Part shown: positions 12,521 through 24,960 of the stretch, piece by piece
Numbering within the stretch: position 1 is the stretch's first letter
Layout of the letters: the number at the start of each line of letters is the position of its first letter
Assembly: GCA_003342815.1 (NCBI GenBank)
Contig: PTEX01000006.1
Location: forward strand, 1,805,338 to 1,869,337
DNA: 64,000 bases
Source: Eudromia elegans
Lineage: Eukaryota; Chordata; Aves; Tinamiformes; Tinamidae
Direction of reading: 5' to 3'
Notes under the pieces: model-generated
What the model was told of the DNA's origin: nothing
The model's input: the letters and a program-made list of their open reading frames with translations, nothing else
Database searches by the model: none
Position numbers and translations under genes: made by a program

Positions 12521-15500
12521 CAACCCAGTTCCCCCCAAGCCCCAGCCCCACATGGCACCAGCACCCAGCACAGCTGCAGTCCCTCATGGACCCACAGCAC
12601 CCTAGGTGTGCCCAGCCTTGTCTCCAACACCTTGTGCAGCCCCAGCGCCCTGCCCAGCCTCATCCCTGATGGCCCTGGCCACCCTACACAGCCCTGCAGG
12701 ACCCCGGCCCACCAGTCCCTTGGGAGGAGGCTGGTTAGCAGGGTCAGGGCACGAGGCAGAGCCACACGAGTAATGCTTGTGGCTTCTCTGCACTGAGCGC
12801 TGCTGCTGAAGAGCTTCACTGCCTTGCACGAGTGCATGTATGGCATAGCTGCCTGTTCAAACATGTTGTTTTGCTGCATAAAGTGTGCTGAAAATGCAGT
12901 GTGGAGCAGCAATGGGCTGGTGTTTGGTCCTGAAAGTTGAGTTCCCAGATACCCGTAATGGAGTTGCTCTCGTCTGATGACGGATATGAGACCGGGAGGT
13001 TACAGAGTGGATGTCAAAACTAACTTCTTGATGACTGGGGAGTTGCAGGAGATCCTTAGGCAGAAGGCTTCATTGCAACTAGAACCCCAGCAAGACATTT
13101 GGGAACTTGTGCTCTGCATGGGGCACTTCTCCAGGACTGGGCACACCTGCGAGAGGCCTTCACATGGAGGCAGCATCCAGACGGGAGCCGTGCAAGCTCA
13201 TCCACTAGTTGCAAGAGGGGAACTAACATTACCAGGCTGCTGTAAACTCATTCTGGTTTGGCTTGATTTCATTTGGTTTTTATTTGTGAACACTCAACTC
13301 TATCTCTAGAGACCTCGCTGCTAATATTCAGACTGTGACAAAAAGCCTTTCCTCTCTTTACCTTAATATTTGCCCGATGATTTCAAAGCCACAACAAGCA
13401 ACCAAGTATTTCCTCCTGCAGCGCATCCTTCCTGGAGCCTGGCTCCCGGGCCGCTCAGAGCCTCGGCACGAGGTCCTCCACAGCCTGGGAACAGACGGGG
13501 CAGGGCGCAGGGGTGCGGAGATGTTGTCCCATGGGAAGCGGCCTTGCCAGTTTGTGCCAGGGCGAGCGCGGGGCCTTTGATGTCCCCGGGGACATCACAG
13601 CGGTGCCCACTCGCTCTCCGAGTCCCAGGCGGGAACTCGGCTCAGCGCGCTCCCTCCCACGTGGCCCTCCCAGTTTAGGTGCTGACGAAACTTTGCGGGC
13701 TGCTCGTCGACCACCACAGGGATCCGAGCAGACACCAGGCAGACGTTTCCCCCTCTCCCGTCACACGGCGCACGCTGGATTTGATTCCTACTCTGAAATG
13801 GAGGCTTAGGCTGCTGCGCCCCTGCACTGCCTCCACCTCCGTCCTTCTCAGCATCCTCAGGGGTCAGGACCCTCTCTCCCCAGGCTGGTTCTCCATCTCA
13901 GTCCACAGCAAGCTGCAACAGGCACGATGGACACGCGGGGCAGGGGGTGTCACCGAAAGCTCCAAGGAAGCAGCTATCTTCTTTGGCCATGAGGAGGCAA
14001 AGAAGACGGTTCTGTCTCCAGCAGAGGATCGGTGAGGTCTCGCGCGGCAGATCGCCTGCCGTCAGCGCTCCGAGGTACAAGCACGGCACGGATCCTCTCC
14101 TCCACTCCTTCTTGTTGATGTTTAACAGCGGCTGTGGAGCCACAGGGGCAGGGTTGGGGTTTTCAGCACAAATTCTCCTTCTGGCCAAGTGGGAGGATGT
14201 AGTTTGTTAACAGGAAACAGAGAGAGAGCCAAGAACAGCTGGCCTGGACAAGGCAAGAAGTGATATGAGGAATGATCGGGCAACCCAAGGGGATGGTTAA
14301 GGTCTCTTCAAATCACATGAGAGCCCCAGAGGCTGCTCAGTAGTCTTCTTGTAGTATTTTTGCTAGCTTTTCACCATATATTGAGAAAGTGTGACCTTGT
14401 TTTTCTAATATGAATACTTCTGGCATGGTGCGTGCCTCTGTAGACTCAAGACATACACATGGCACCTAGGGAAAGCATTCAACTGGGGCAGCTGGCATCT
14501 GCATTCATCAGCGGGTGGGCTCCAGGTGGCTTTGGAGTGCTATCTGCAGCCTTTGATGGCCCCAGTGGCTGGGGACTGACCCCCAGCGCAGGATTCACTT
14601 CCCTCCATGGACTTGTTGCCACCATGGGATCAGCTGAGGCACCAGTTATGGCTCCATAGGATGTGGGTGGGCATATCCTCCAAGTGGGCTGCTGGAAGGA
14701 GAAACATGCTGGTTCCCTGGCTGCAGTGAGCCCTGTGCTGGGGACTTCTGAAGTGTCCTGCACCACTTCTAAAGTAGGTTGGGTGAGAGGGGTGGGCTGG
14801 CCCTCTAGATGATGAACTGTGTAATCACCAGTCAGACAGCTTTAATCCTGCAGAACTGATTTGAATGTTGCTAAGATTGAACTTAATTATATTATTAATT
14901 ATGACAGAAGACACCAGGTCCTGAATAGGTGCCCTTATGGAATAAATACAATGAAAATAGTTTCTTGCTTCAGGAAGAGAGTTTAGCACGTGCAGACCTG
15001 GGACAATCAGGACTAGTATGAGAAGGACGCTCATCTCAGACTCTAAATCAGGACAAAAACTTGTGGTCATGAGATTCAGGGAGAGGTGCTGGTAGTGAGG
15101 ACGTGGTACCAAGGTGGGTCTTGACACCAGCTGTACGTGCTCCCTCCAGCTGCATGGAGGAGGCCGTGTGCCTTGAAGAAGGCCCTGCCTGGGGTCTCAG
15201 CCAGAATCTGCCTTGTTATTACAGCCAAATGCACTCAGGTTAGATCTGCAATTACCACAGGGTGGGTGGCTTCAGTGGTGCTTGGACACATGTTCCTCTT
15301 GTCCTTCGTCCCACAGACCTGTGGGACAAACCAGGGCTTGCCGAGAAGCATCTGTGTTTTTCTGGTCTGACCTCATCATGGTGATCCACAGCCTGAGCTC
15401 CAAAGTACATGCTGCAGATGTTAGAAATGCAGCCCACATTCTGAAGAGACTTGGCCTCTTGCTGCCTCTCAGCATTTCCCGTCTTGACCTGGAACAATTA

Positions 15501-15787
15501 TTTCACAAATAATTCACATTGGACTGGGAGGGCAGAGTGCACAATGGGGGAATGGAGCCAAGATGTTAAGTTTGACCATTTAAAAGTTATTATTTGCCTG
15601 CATCTTCCAGATACTAGAAGGTTTCTTTGACATAACCAGAGGCACATTGCAGGGAAATGGTGCAGGGGGAGCTGAGTCACAGTCTGCACAGCCTTGGAAG
15701 AGAAATTACAGCTCCCAACATCTGGGCTCTAGATATAGGACTATTTTCTGTCCTTAATTGTTCACCTTCCATATCACTGCAAGCTGC

Positions 15788-15813
15788 TTTTTTTTTTTTT
15801 TTTTTTTTTTTTT
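15788..15813. repeat. Poly-T tract (26 T)
   Basis: Twenty-six T followed by GTTGTTAAGG; a second run of 12 T lies at 15883-15894. On the minus strand this could be the tail of an old retrotransposed sequence, but nothing recognisable precedes it. Confidence 0.95.
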
Positions 15814-18800
15814 GTTGTTAAGGCAATTACTTTAATTGCCGTGAGAAAACAAGCCAAATCCAGGTTTTCAACAAAACTGGTCTTTTTTTTTTTTCCCCAC
15901 CCCAAATAAAGCTCCAAATGATGTTAATCTGCTGCTGGTCACCCAGCCCCACTACTGTACTTTAGCTGTCTTCTCCCTTACTGCCAATGCTAACAAATTA
16001 GCACTAATAATTACAAACAATAATTAGTAACATGATTCAGATGCGTGTGAAATGTAGCTCTCCTACCTCCTCCTCACCATGGGTTATGCATTGCATGTCA
16101 CCAAGACCACCACCTTGGCTCCAGCATGTTTGCAGAGGACTGAACCAGGGTGAGCACAGCTTAGACGCCTTGGGCCTCTCCCAGATGTGTCCCCCTCCAG
16201 TGTCCTTGTGGGCAGGGGGCCGTCTCAGCTCTATGTGTGTCCAGAGGCTGCCAAGTCACGCTTCACTGGTAGACAGTGCGGGAAGAGTTGCAGCCCAAGG
16301 AGCCCGGGGTCTCTGTGCCCCAGGAGACCATGCAGCTCTCTGCAGCTTCACTCGTTCCATCTTCCTGCCCTCCACTGAGGACTTGCTTGAGGATGTTCTG
16401 CTGAAGTACACACTTCCAGGGGTATATCCTACAGGTAATCCTACAGGAATGAGGGCTCCTGGGTCTTGGGTGATTTTCTGCACCAGATAGCAGGTCGCGG
16501 AGTAATGATAAAGAGAGAGAAGTCTCTGCATTGATCAGATGATACAGCTATCATGCATTTTTCTAATGCCTTAACAAGTGGCCTCAAGTGTGGCAACTGT
16601 CTATCTGCACAGAAAATGTAGTGAGGTGTCATCAGAAACCTTTTTGTTATGGCCTAGAGAAGACCAGTTTCTTTTTCCTGTCTTGTCAGATAGTGTCAAA
16701 AACAGAGACAGTCATGCTGGCTCAGCCCAAGCAAGGAATTTTGATAAATATGCACAACTCTGAAGCCTTGTTAACCTTGGAATTTGCCGTTTTAATTTTG
16801 ATCTTTCTTTTTCCATCCCACTCCTTTCTGCAGATTGCTGCTCTCCCTGCTGGACCTGCCTCTCATTCCAAATGGGGAAGCTCTACCTTTCTGTTTGTCT
16901 TGCAGGTCACCTTGTGAGGGCTCTCAGACAATTAATCATTCAAGTCCTGAGACTGATTGAAAGTTTTCAGTCCTTTAATTTTCTGGTTGCATTCAACTGA
17001 GTAATGTCCTCACAGAGTCAGGGCGAGAGAAGACTTTGCAACTCATTTGCCAGGTATTTAATTATTTCCAAAGGCATTTCTATGAAGCATATCACACTGA
17101 ATAAAATCACATAGCAAAATATCCTGAAAGAAAACCCCAGCAGAACAGTTCCTCAGCATAAGCAGGCACAGCCCAAGCTAGTCTGTGGCAAACTCAGCTG
17201 CAGGTGTGTTAACTTCTACAAAGCAAGAGGATAACAGCAGTATAAATGGTTGTATAAAAATATAAATAGTTGTTAGGGCTTCAAGTTGTGAGGACAGCAA
17301 ATAATCACCCAGAGTTTTCTGATATTAATTATCAAAATCATACAGGGAGTAGGAGGGTAAATTTTCATTAAAATTACTCTTTCTGCTGCAGAGCTCCTAC
17401 TTACTCCCTTCCCTTCCCGTCACTCCCTGACGTGCGTTTAAAATCACAAATCTTAAGCCTTCCTTCTGTGTCAAGAAGGTGGCCGCCACTCTGCAGAACC
17501 CACCATACCATGCGTGGGTGAGTGTTACAGCAGGGAGTCGGTGGTGGGATCCACGCTCCAACTCGTGAGGCTTATCAATAGAAGATAATAATAAGAGACT
17601 CCCTGGAATACAGGAGGTTAATTTATTTTGTAATATTCTTGCCTATAATAATGAGTTACTACATATCTTGATATTGGCTTCATTTCCTTCTCCGATTTGG
17701 CCCCTGCTGGCATTTGTGATAAGTTTTATCTGGTTGAATCACTGAGTCATTAGCTATAGTGTCTATAGGCGCAAGATTCCTCTCAGACAGATCATCCCTC
17801 TTCGTGGAGGCTGTGGTTGTGAGTACAGTTGCCATGGTGGTTAGTGAGACAATTAAAGCTGCTTTAGAACCAAACGAAGGTACCCACTGTTTCCTGGATA
17901 CCATATATCTTGATCAATCTCAGCTATGACAGAGCTTGGAGCGAATCCAGGTCCAATGACAGCATTTGGTGTTGTGTAGTATTTCTTCCCTTCTTCAGTC
18001 CTCTAAGGTTATATTTCCTGCATAGGTCTGAAGCTGCAGTCTAAAGTAGAAAACCTCATACTTTCTGGATTTGTTATCTCCCAGTCCACATTATTTCTTT
18101 CGTGCCACATAGCACTAAAATATAAAGAAGTTATCAACACTCTTCTGATGCTTTGACCTGCAAGAAGCTGATTTGGGTTTATTGCATTGACTGAGGTGGG
18201 TGCTGCTCTTCAGCTTAGCCCAGCGAAGAAGGGATGTTTGTTTGAGCATCCTCCTAACAGGCTGTGCTGCTCTCCCTGCCAGGCCATTCCCCGTGGGTGG
18301 TGGGGGCTGGAAGCAATATGCTGGAAGCCACACTGTATCCCAACAGCTTGGGATTCAGAACTGTCAAGCAGTGGCTCATTGTTAGTACAACTTCTTCCAG
18401 AATGCCAGGAAAAGAAAAGATGACTTAAAACTTTTTATGACCTGCTGACACATGAGTCTGGGAGGAATCCGCATGTCTGTGAATCCAGGGAAACAGCTGA
18501 GGGCTTCAGAGACCAGCTCTCCCGCTGATAGTTACAGGGTTAGTCTTCCCTACAGTTAGTGATATGAGCAGGAGAGCTCGTGTGAACCAAACACATTCTC
18601 CCAGCTGATCTTGCAGGGATACACTTTTATATTTTATATACTATCTTTGGTGCAGTCCTGTGCTGTATCAGCATTTCAAAGTATTCCCAGAGGGCTTTTG
18701 TTTGTTTGTTTTTGCCATGATTCAAGGACTGCTGAACTTCTCCTTAGAAGGGTTTCTCTCCTTCCTTGTACAAGACCTAGGGTGACAATCTAATCTCAGG

Positions 18801-20379
18801 TAAGAAAGTGGGCCAACCGTGTCCTGGAAATCTGGGTGAACTTGTGGTATGAGGTTGCAGGATTGCATGAAAATGGCACTTATGACTTCTTCCAAATGTC
18901 CAGAGAGCTTATCTGAGCTTCACGGTTCCTCTGCATGGCACTAGGTATGCCACCAGTAAAGGTGCTAGAGTTTCATTTTTGAGGTGTTCTTGGTACTCCT
19001 CCTACATTTCACGATCACTTTATCTATCTCAATGGTCTCAGCTTTTTCCTGTTCACAGGACCATTTTCACAGAACTTTTAGAACAAACCCAAACATCGGC
19101 ATTAAAAACAAATGAACTTCAAAGTATTTTAGGCTTATGCCCCTATTTAATCATTCTAGGATTGTGAAGCCTATTTTGAGAGGCTCTATGTCTTTGCAGT
19201 GAATCAACAGTGAGCAGTCACTGTCATTTGCTTTAAATTATCAGATTTTGCACAAGTCTACTGACTTTCTACCCTGCCCATATATTTGCTAGATATTCTC
19301 TCCCTCTTTGGATCTACCCAATAAGCTCCAGGACAAAGGTTTAGTGAGAGTCACAAAGTAAACCACAAGCCTTGTCAAGACTTCTCCCTTAGGAACCAGC
19401 TACCTTCAACACTTCTTCAGTGATCAAAGAGAATAGCTTGGAAAAAAAAGCTCATTTTCTAAAGATAAACAATTTAGCAATGTCCATGGAAAGTTATGGG
19501 ACTGTTTAAAGGCTCTATTTGAAGATATTTTTTCCATGAGTCCCCCTTGACACCAGTAGGTCTTCCTGGCTGCTCATTTTGAATGATTTGGTTTCAAAAT
19601 CTGTTTAGAAGCTTAGCTTCTAAAAGAGGACAATAATTACCAACTAACAATGAACGCAACCAACCACCCGAGGAGTCGGAATGATTTATGGCATTCAAAG
19701 GAGCTGATGCTAGCTTGCCTTTTGTCTTTCTATTTAATGCGTCTCTAATATTCTTCTCCGGACACAATGACTTTCTGAACTGTTTTTTTCTCCTTTTTTT
19801 TCCCCTTAAACATAATGCTAAACCCCTCCACCACCTAATTCTCTGCCTACAAAAGAAGATTTAATATCCTCTAAATGACTATAAAGAAGAAACCTACCAG
19901 ATGGCAAACTTAGTAGCTCAAGGGGGATGCAGGCTGCTTTTCTTGGAGAACATTTGAATGTGGTTTTGAAAGAGAGAGTCAGTAGATATATTAATCTTTT
20001 CCTTAGTGGGGTGCTGTGATACAACTCGGGAGAGGTGCAAAGAGAGGAAAATACAGTTCATGACCCAAGAGAGGAACGAATGGAGCTCCACATGAAACCT
20101 TTTTACTGGTTTCTTGGGCCTCCTCGAGAAACATGATAACTATGGCCTTGGGCATCTCTGTAGAAATCTTATGATGTAGCGTTTGGATCTTAGGCATAAC
20201 TTTGTAAACTCAAAGAAAGGAAAGATTTTAGTAATTCACTAGTTTTCAGAGACTTGTATTTAAACGAAGGCTGATCCTTAAATACAATCAATGCTCTTCA
20301 GGAAGAAGCTGTTCTGTTTCATTTGCTTTCAGCTTTTCCTATGTCAGAAGCCACATCACTTACAATATTAATTGATGAA

Positions 20380-20600
20380 AAGGAGAATTGCTTTAAGAAC
20401 AAATTCTTTGAATCTCAGCTGTTGTCCAAGCATTTGGCTGAATAATTCATCTGACGCATAGCTGAATAATTCTGCTTGGTACATTATCTGAGAAGAGATC
20501 ACAATATTTACATATGAAACTATTGTTCAGAATTATTTGCAAAATAATTTATTGGAATAATCTGTGCTCTGTGTCTCATTTGCGGATGGTTTCTTGGGAG
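20380..20600. promoter_or_regulatory. Candidate regulatory stretch with repeated GAATAATT
   Basis: GCTGAATAATTC occurs twice, starting at 20437 and 20461 (24-base spacing), and GAATTATT occurs in the opposite sense at about 20531, followed by AAATAATTTATTGGAATAATC. AATAATT cores suit homeodomain or POU-type factors. The motifs are short and AT-rich DNA makes chance matches likely. Confidence 0.25.
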
Positions 20601-23600
20601 ATTTTAATATTCTGATGGTGTGATATCTTCCTGCTCCTAAGTGGGTGAGTGTAACTTTCTGAGATTATTTTTTGGTGTAAGTGGTTGTTATTATAAGTTT
20701 GAGATGTGTTTTCATGCTAAATTCACACTTGGTGAGTATTCCTACCAGGAAATGTGTTCTCTAGGATAACTGTGGAAAGCAAACATGAAAAATGAAGGAA
20801 CACACTCAAAGCAAACCCTTAAAAAAGATTCAGATGAACAGAAATGTTTTTGCAGGAAGCATTTATCCTTGTCATGAAGTAACACGATCAAGGAGATCTC
20901 AGCTTTACAAGGCAGAAATTGCTGTATGCCAACCAGCTACCTATCTTGTATGGACAACTTGGAAGACCATCAGCTACTAGACCTGCTATTAAACAATTTT
21001 GACTCAAAATTGTTTCAGTTCTTTTGGAGTTTTAAGTTACTCAGCAGAGTGCAGAGCAAAACAAAGAGTCAAGTTACGAACCAGATGATGAACAGTAAGA
21101 CAGAAGAAACAGGCATTTTAATGGGATGGCAAAAATCTCAGTGTTAGGCAAAAAGAAAATAGAGAATTTTATCTGTCTCTGAACTAACACCGTAACCTGT
21201 GTTAATGCCTACTACCAGATACTCTGAAAGTAAGAGATTAAATTCTCTCATGATCTAGTGATCAGCTTTCACCCTGAATTGGGAGATCCGATCCCCCTAT
21301 CTTAGTAAATGCCACTGGGAGAACCGTTTGGTAACAAGGAAAGAATTCAAGCTAACAACAGCTCATTCATCCTGGTGCGGCGTCAGGCTTTTATCTGGAA
21401 CATTAATTCTCCGCAGACCATACTTCAAATCGTGATTGCTGCTGATGCCAGGAGGTATTAAATAGCCAGGGAGAGAGGCCTTATTATCACAGAAAGCCAA
21501 CTGAGCCGAGTTTCTCCCCAATGTAAAACATGGATTCAGATGGAAACTCTGTCACAATATCACCCTATTGGACCCTCCAGAACAAAATCTGCCTTTTGTA
21601 GAGGTTTGACTATGTCTAGAAAGGGATGGTATTTTTTGGTGTATATATACGTAATTTCATGTGTCGTATCAAAATGCCTTGCTCACCTCTTTTGTTATGT
21701 TATTTTATTTAGGTTTTTTTATATTATTTTGTTAAGATGCGTCTCGTGACAGTCCTTGTGCACACTCTGGTTTCTCCATATTTTGGGCAGACACCGTGAG
21801 ACCCAGTGGCTCCTTGCTCTATTCTGCACTCTACGTATTTTCTTGCAGTGCATTGCTGAGCGCCTATGTGAAACTATAGGAATATTGGACTAGAGGGGTA
21901 AAGGTATTAAACTGCCAGACTCCCATGATTCACATCCTTTCCTGCCATCCATTACTGTTTTGGCAACATTTTAAAATTACTATCAGGCAGCAGATGGAGG
22001 ACATGCTGCTAAGTGCTATGCTTATGAGAGTCATTAACGTGGATAGGATTGTGCACATGTGCCTATAGTTGAACTAGCACAAGAATTTGCTTCTGGGGTT
22101 CCCTAAGATGTTTGCTACTGAGGTGACACAGCTGTAGGAAATGACACTGTAGGAAAATGAGACCAAATTTTACTGAGCTGTTATATGAAACTGTTTTCCT
22201 TGATGAAACTTTTGTCTCAGAGCTCACAATGATTAACATGCCTCAGGTCGTGAGGAAGAACTGGAAGGGCCACTGCCAGGGACAAAGCTTTTGGATGACA
22301 AAGACCAAGTAGAGACATGAGTCTCTGCCCTGAGCTACAACAGAAGAACAGAGCCATGAGTGTGCCCATCTGAGCCATCAAACCACTGTTACCTTTGTCA
22401 TCTTACTGCTGATTGGGACCTAACCAGCTGGGGCTGGGAGATGAGCTACACCTAATGTCTCCATGGGGATTTGAGATGGGGTGTTTTCTGCTGTGCTGTG
22501 TCATCAGCCTGGAAATGTGTAAAAGAGGTTCATGCTGGCTTGAAACCCATGTAGTGCTTGAACTTCACAAGGGTTATAAAATAGGCTACGTACACAGGCC
22601 TAGTCTTTGCCGGCAGGGAAAGATCTTTTCCATGAGTTTGCAGAGGTCGATTGAGCACTATGAAATATTCACTGACGTTAATGTGAGGTGTAAAGGTCTG
22701 TCATGCTGTGTTATTGCAAAAATCAGGTCTGGTTTCTGGAAGGATGAGGGACTATTTGCTTCCAGAGAGGATATGAACATTATGGTTCTTCCTCTTGTTC
22801 TGGGCATCTGGATTCAGTGTATGTTCTGTTTTCCTGGCCAAGGAAGCACTTTGTTGGTGGTTTAGACAGGAAAGAATTATTTAGCTTTGTGTGGAGTGTT
22901 TGCAGATGATCACTGGCATATACTTTGGGAAGATGGATAGGAGGGAGGTGGTACTTCGTAAGAAGGGTGGGTGTTTCTCACCATGATGTGCCTCATGTGA
23001 TAAGTGCCTGCCGTTTTTTGCACATCCGTACAAACAAGAGAGACATCCTTAAGGAAGTATTGGAGCAGGAATGTGGGTGGGAGCAGGAGGCAGAGATTTA
23101 ATATTTTAGGCAGATGGGGAACGCATCTCTGCAAAATGACCAAAATAGTCCTGACCACAGCATAATGGGGTTTTGTGTGTGCTGAGGACACAGGCTGAGG
23201 TTTTCTTTTTTTCTTATAAGTGCAATGTAACCAAGGCAATGTCTTCTTGTTTGATATATTGATAATGTGTGGGCATGATGTGTCATTTAGAGGTTGAGCT
23301 AGATCTACATGACCTTTCCCAGTCAAGTTGCACTGGGATGAATTTGAGTGGGAAAAGGAATACCTGGCTTGTTGAATAAAACCAAAAAGACTTAAATAAA
23401 AAAACCCACAAGCATAAGAGCTATGGAAAAGATGCATGGTTAGATAAAAGTGTTCTGAATGGACTAGTTAAGAGATGGATCCCAAAGAGAGGCTGATGGC
23501 AATATGAGCCTCTGAGCAGTATGTGCTGTATATTGCAGGACAGCAGTGGCATTCCCCGCTTAGTCTCTGTGGCAAATCCAGTTTTCTCCACAGGGGTTTC

Positions 23601-23940
23601 CTCTGTGTTGCCCATATAATGCCTCTTTCCAGGATGCTTTGCCCTATTTCAATCTTTGGGAATGCCCCAGGAAACGCCACCTTCCCAGCTACCTTTGAAG
23701 TCCCTCTGCTAGGAGGTGCTCCGTAGTCACTGGAACAGATTCTCTCACATATTTTTTCCATTCAGATAGTTGTCCATCTGTGTGTATGTGATAACTCTCC
23801 TCTTCACACAGGTTGTGTGTCTCAAGGGCTGAGGGAAATGATTAAAAAACAAGTACTTATTGTCCATTCCTAGTTCCCATGACAACAGTGATAAAATATT
23901 TCTTTTCCATTTTTCAGGATTGCTATTCACCTCTCTCTCT

Positions 23941-23963
23941 TTTTTTTTTTTTTTTTTTTTTTT
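23941..23963. repeat. Poly-T tract abutting an assembly gap
   Basis: A run of 23 T follows CTCTCTCTCT and runs directly into the N gap at 23964. The homopolymer is the probable cause of the gap. Confidence 0.95.
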
Positions 23964-24024
23964 NNNNNNNNNNNNNNNNNNNNNNNNNNNNNNNNNNNNN
24001 NNNNNNNNNNNNNNNNNNNNNNNN
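23964..24024. other. Assembly gap
   Basis: 61 N directly after a poly-T run. Content unknown. Confidence 0.98.
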
Positions 24025-24875
24025 AGTTCGCTTCAGGGAGAGGAGATACTTCCCCACGCACTCACTGCCCCAGGGATGGAGCCCACCTGGCAAAGGCTTG
24101 GCACTGCCCGTCTCTGAAGGATGGAAGACGTTTGAGCAAATGGGAGCAGCACTCGCTAACTGCAGAACGTAATCTTGCTCACTGTGAACCCCCCCAGACA
24201 CATAACAGGCCCTGTCTGAGGAAGCAATGGGTAAACCAAGATCAAACTCAGTGCCTATGTCCATCAGGCTGACTTTCCTCAGTAGCTGCAGGAGCAGAGG
24301 GGAAGAACAAGCTCTTTTCCAAGAGAAAATCTTTACTTTGCAGGGGATGTGATGCACTATTCTGGTTTTGATTTCCCTTATACAAGGCCTATAGAACAGC
24401 CCAAATATGCTGCAAATTAAGAGAGTTCCCCATTGGCCTTCCGAAACTTTTCATAATACCTGAAAATCATCATGTATGTTGGCTGGTCTCTGCAGTGTGT
24501 TTGCTGAGTTCACATCTGATATCTCACCTCTTTAATCAGCTGAGTGAATACTGAGCTAGTGCGGGTTTTCTACTGATTTTTCTTTCTGCCTGCCATGTTT
24601 TATATTACACAGCTACTATGTTTGCAATGTTCTTATTTAATGAATATATTGCCGGTCCATCGAAGCCTGTGTTGTTCAGGCAGCGAGCCGTGTGGGTGCC
24701 TGTGGCTAAGCCAGTAACGCAGGAACCAGGACGTGAGGGCACTAAGTCTGGCTACAGAGTTGACATGGCAAGGAGTAAACCTGTAAGCCTTTACTTTGGT
24801 GTGTGTGGTGCTTTTATAGGAGGAAAGAGGGCTGGAGGCTAAACAATTAGAGAGCCAGTACCTGGCAGGGAAGGT

Positions 24876-24960
24876 TTTATATGTTGTTTATAGATTTATA
24901 TACACATGTATATATATATAAATATATGTATGTTATATAAGTTATATATATTTAAAAATA
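24876..24960. repeat. AT-rich (TA)n-like tract
   Basis: Interrupted TATATA runs with ATGTATGT pieces, almost free of G and C. Confidence 0.85.

Larger units (their letters stand above)
12720..23940. other. Non-coding DNA, no gene recognised
   Basis: Composition is mixed; 13430-13780 is moderately GC-rich with scattered CpG but has no further promoter evidence. The largest frames, 22413-22865 (plus, 150 codons) and 22910-23437 (minus, 175 codons), lie back to back but show no domain and no recognisable splice or promoter context. Poly-T runs are at 15788 and 15883. The GAATAATT cluster near 20.4 kb is listed separately. Confidence 0.6.

Noticed and set aside
23285-23340. Possible third CR1 end (GGTTGAGCTAGATCTACATG)
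   Set aside because: Only one short block resembles the CR1 tail; the upstream CR1 segments and the terminal octamer are missing.
22413-23437. Back-to-back frames of 150 (plus) and 175 (minus) codons
   Set aside because: No known domain, no promoter or splice context, and composition typical of surrounding non-coding DNA.
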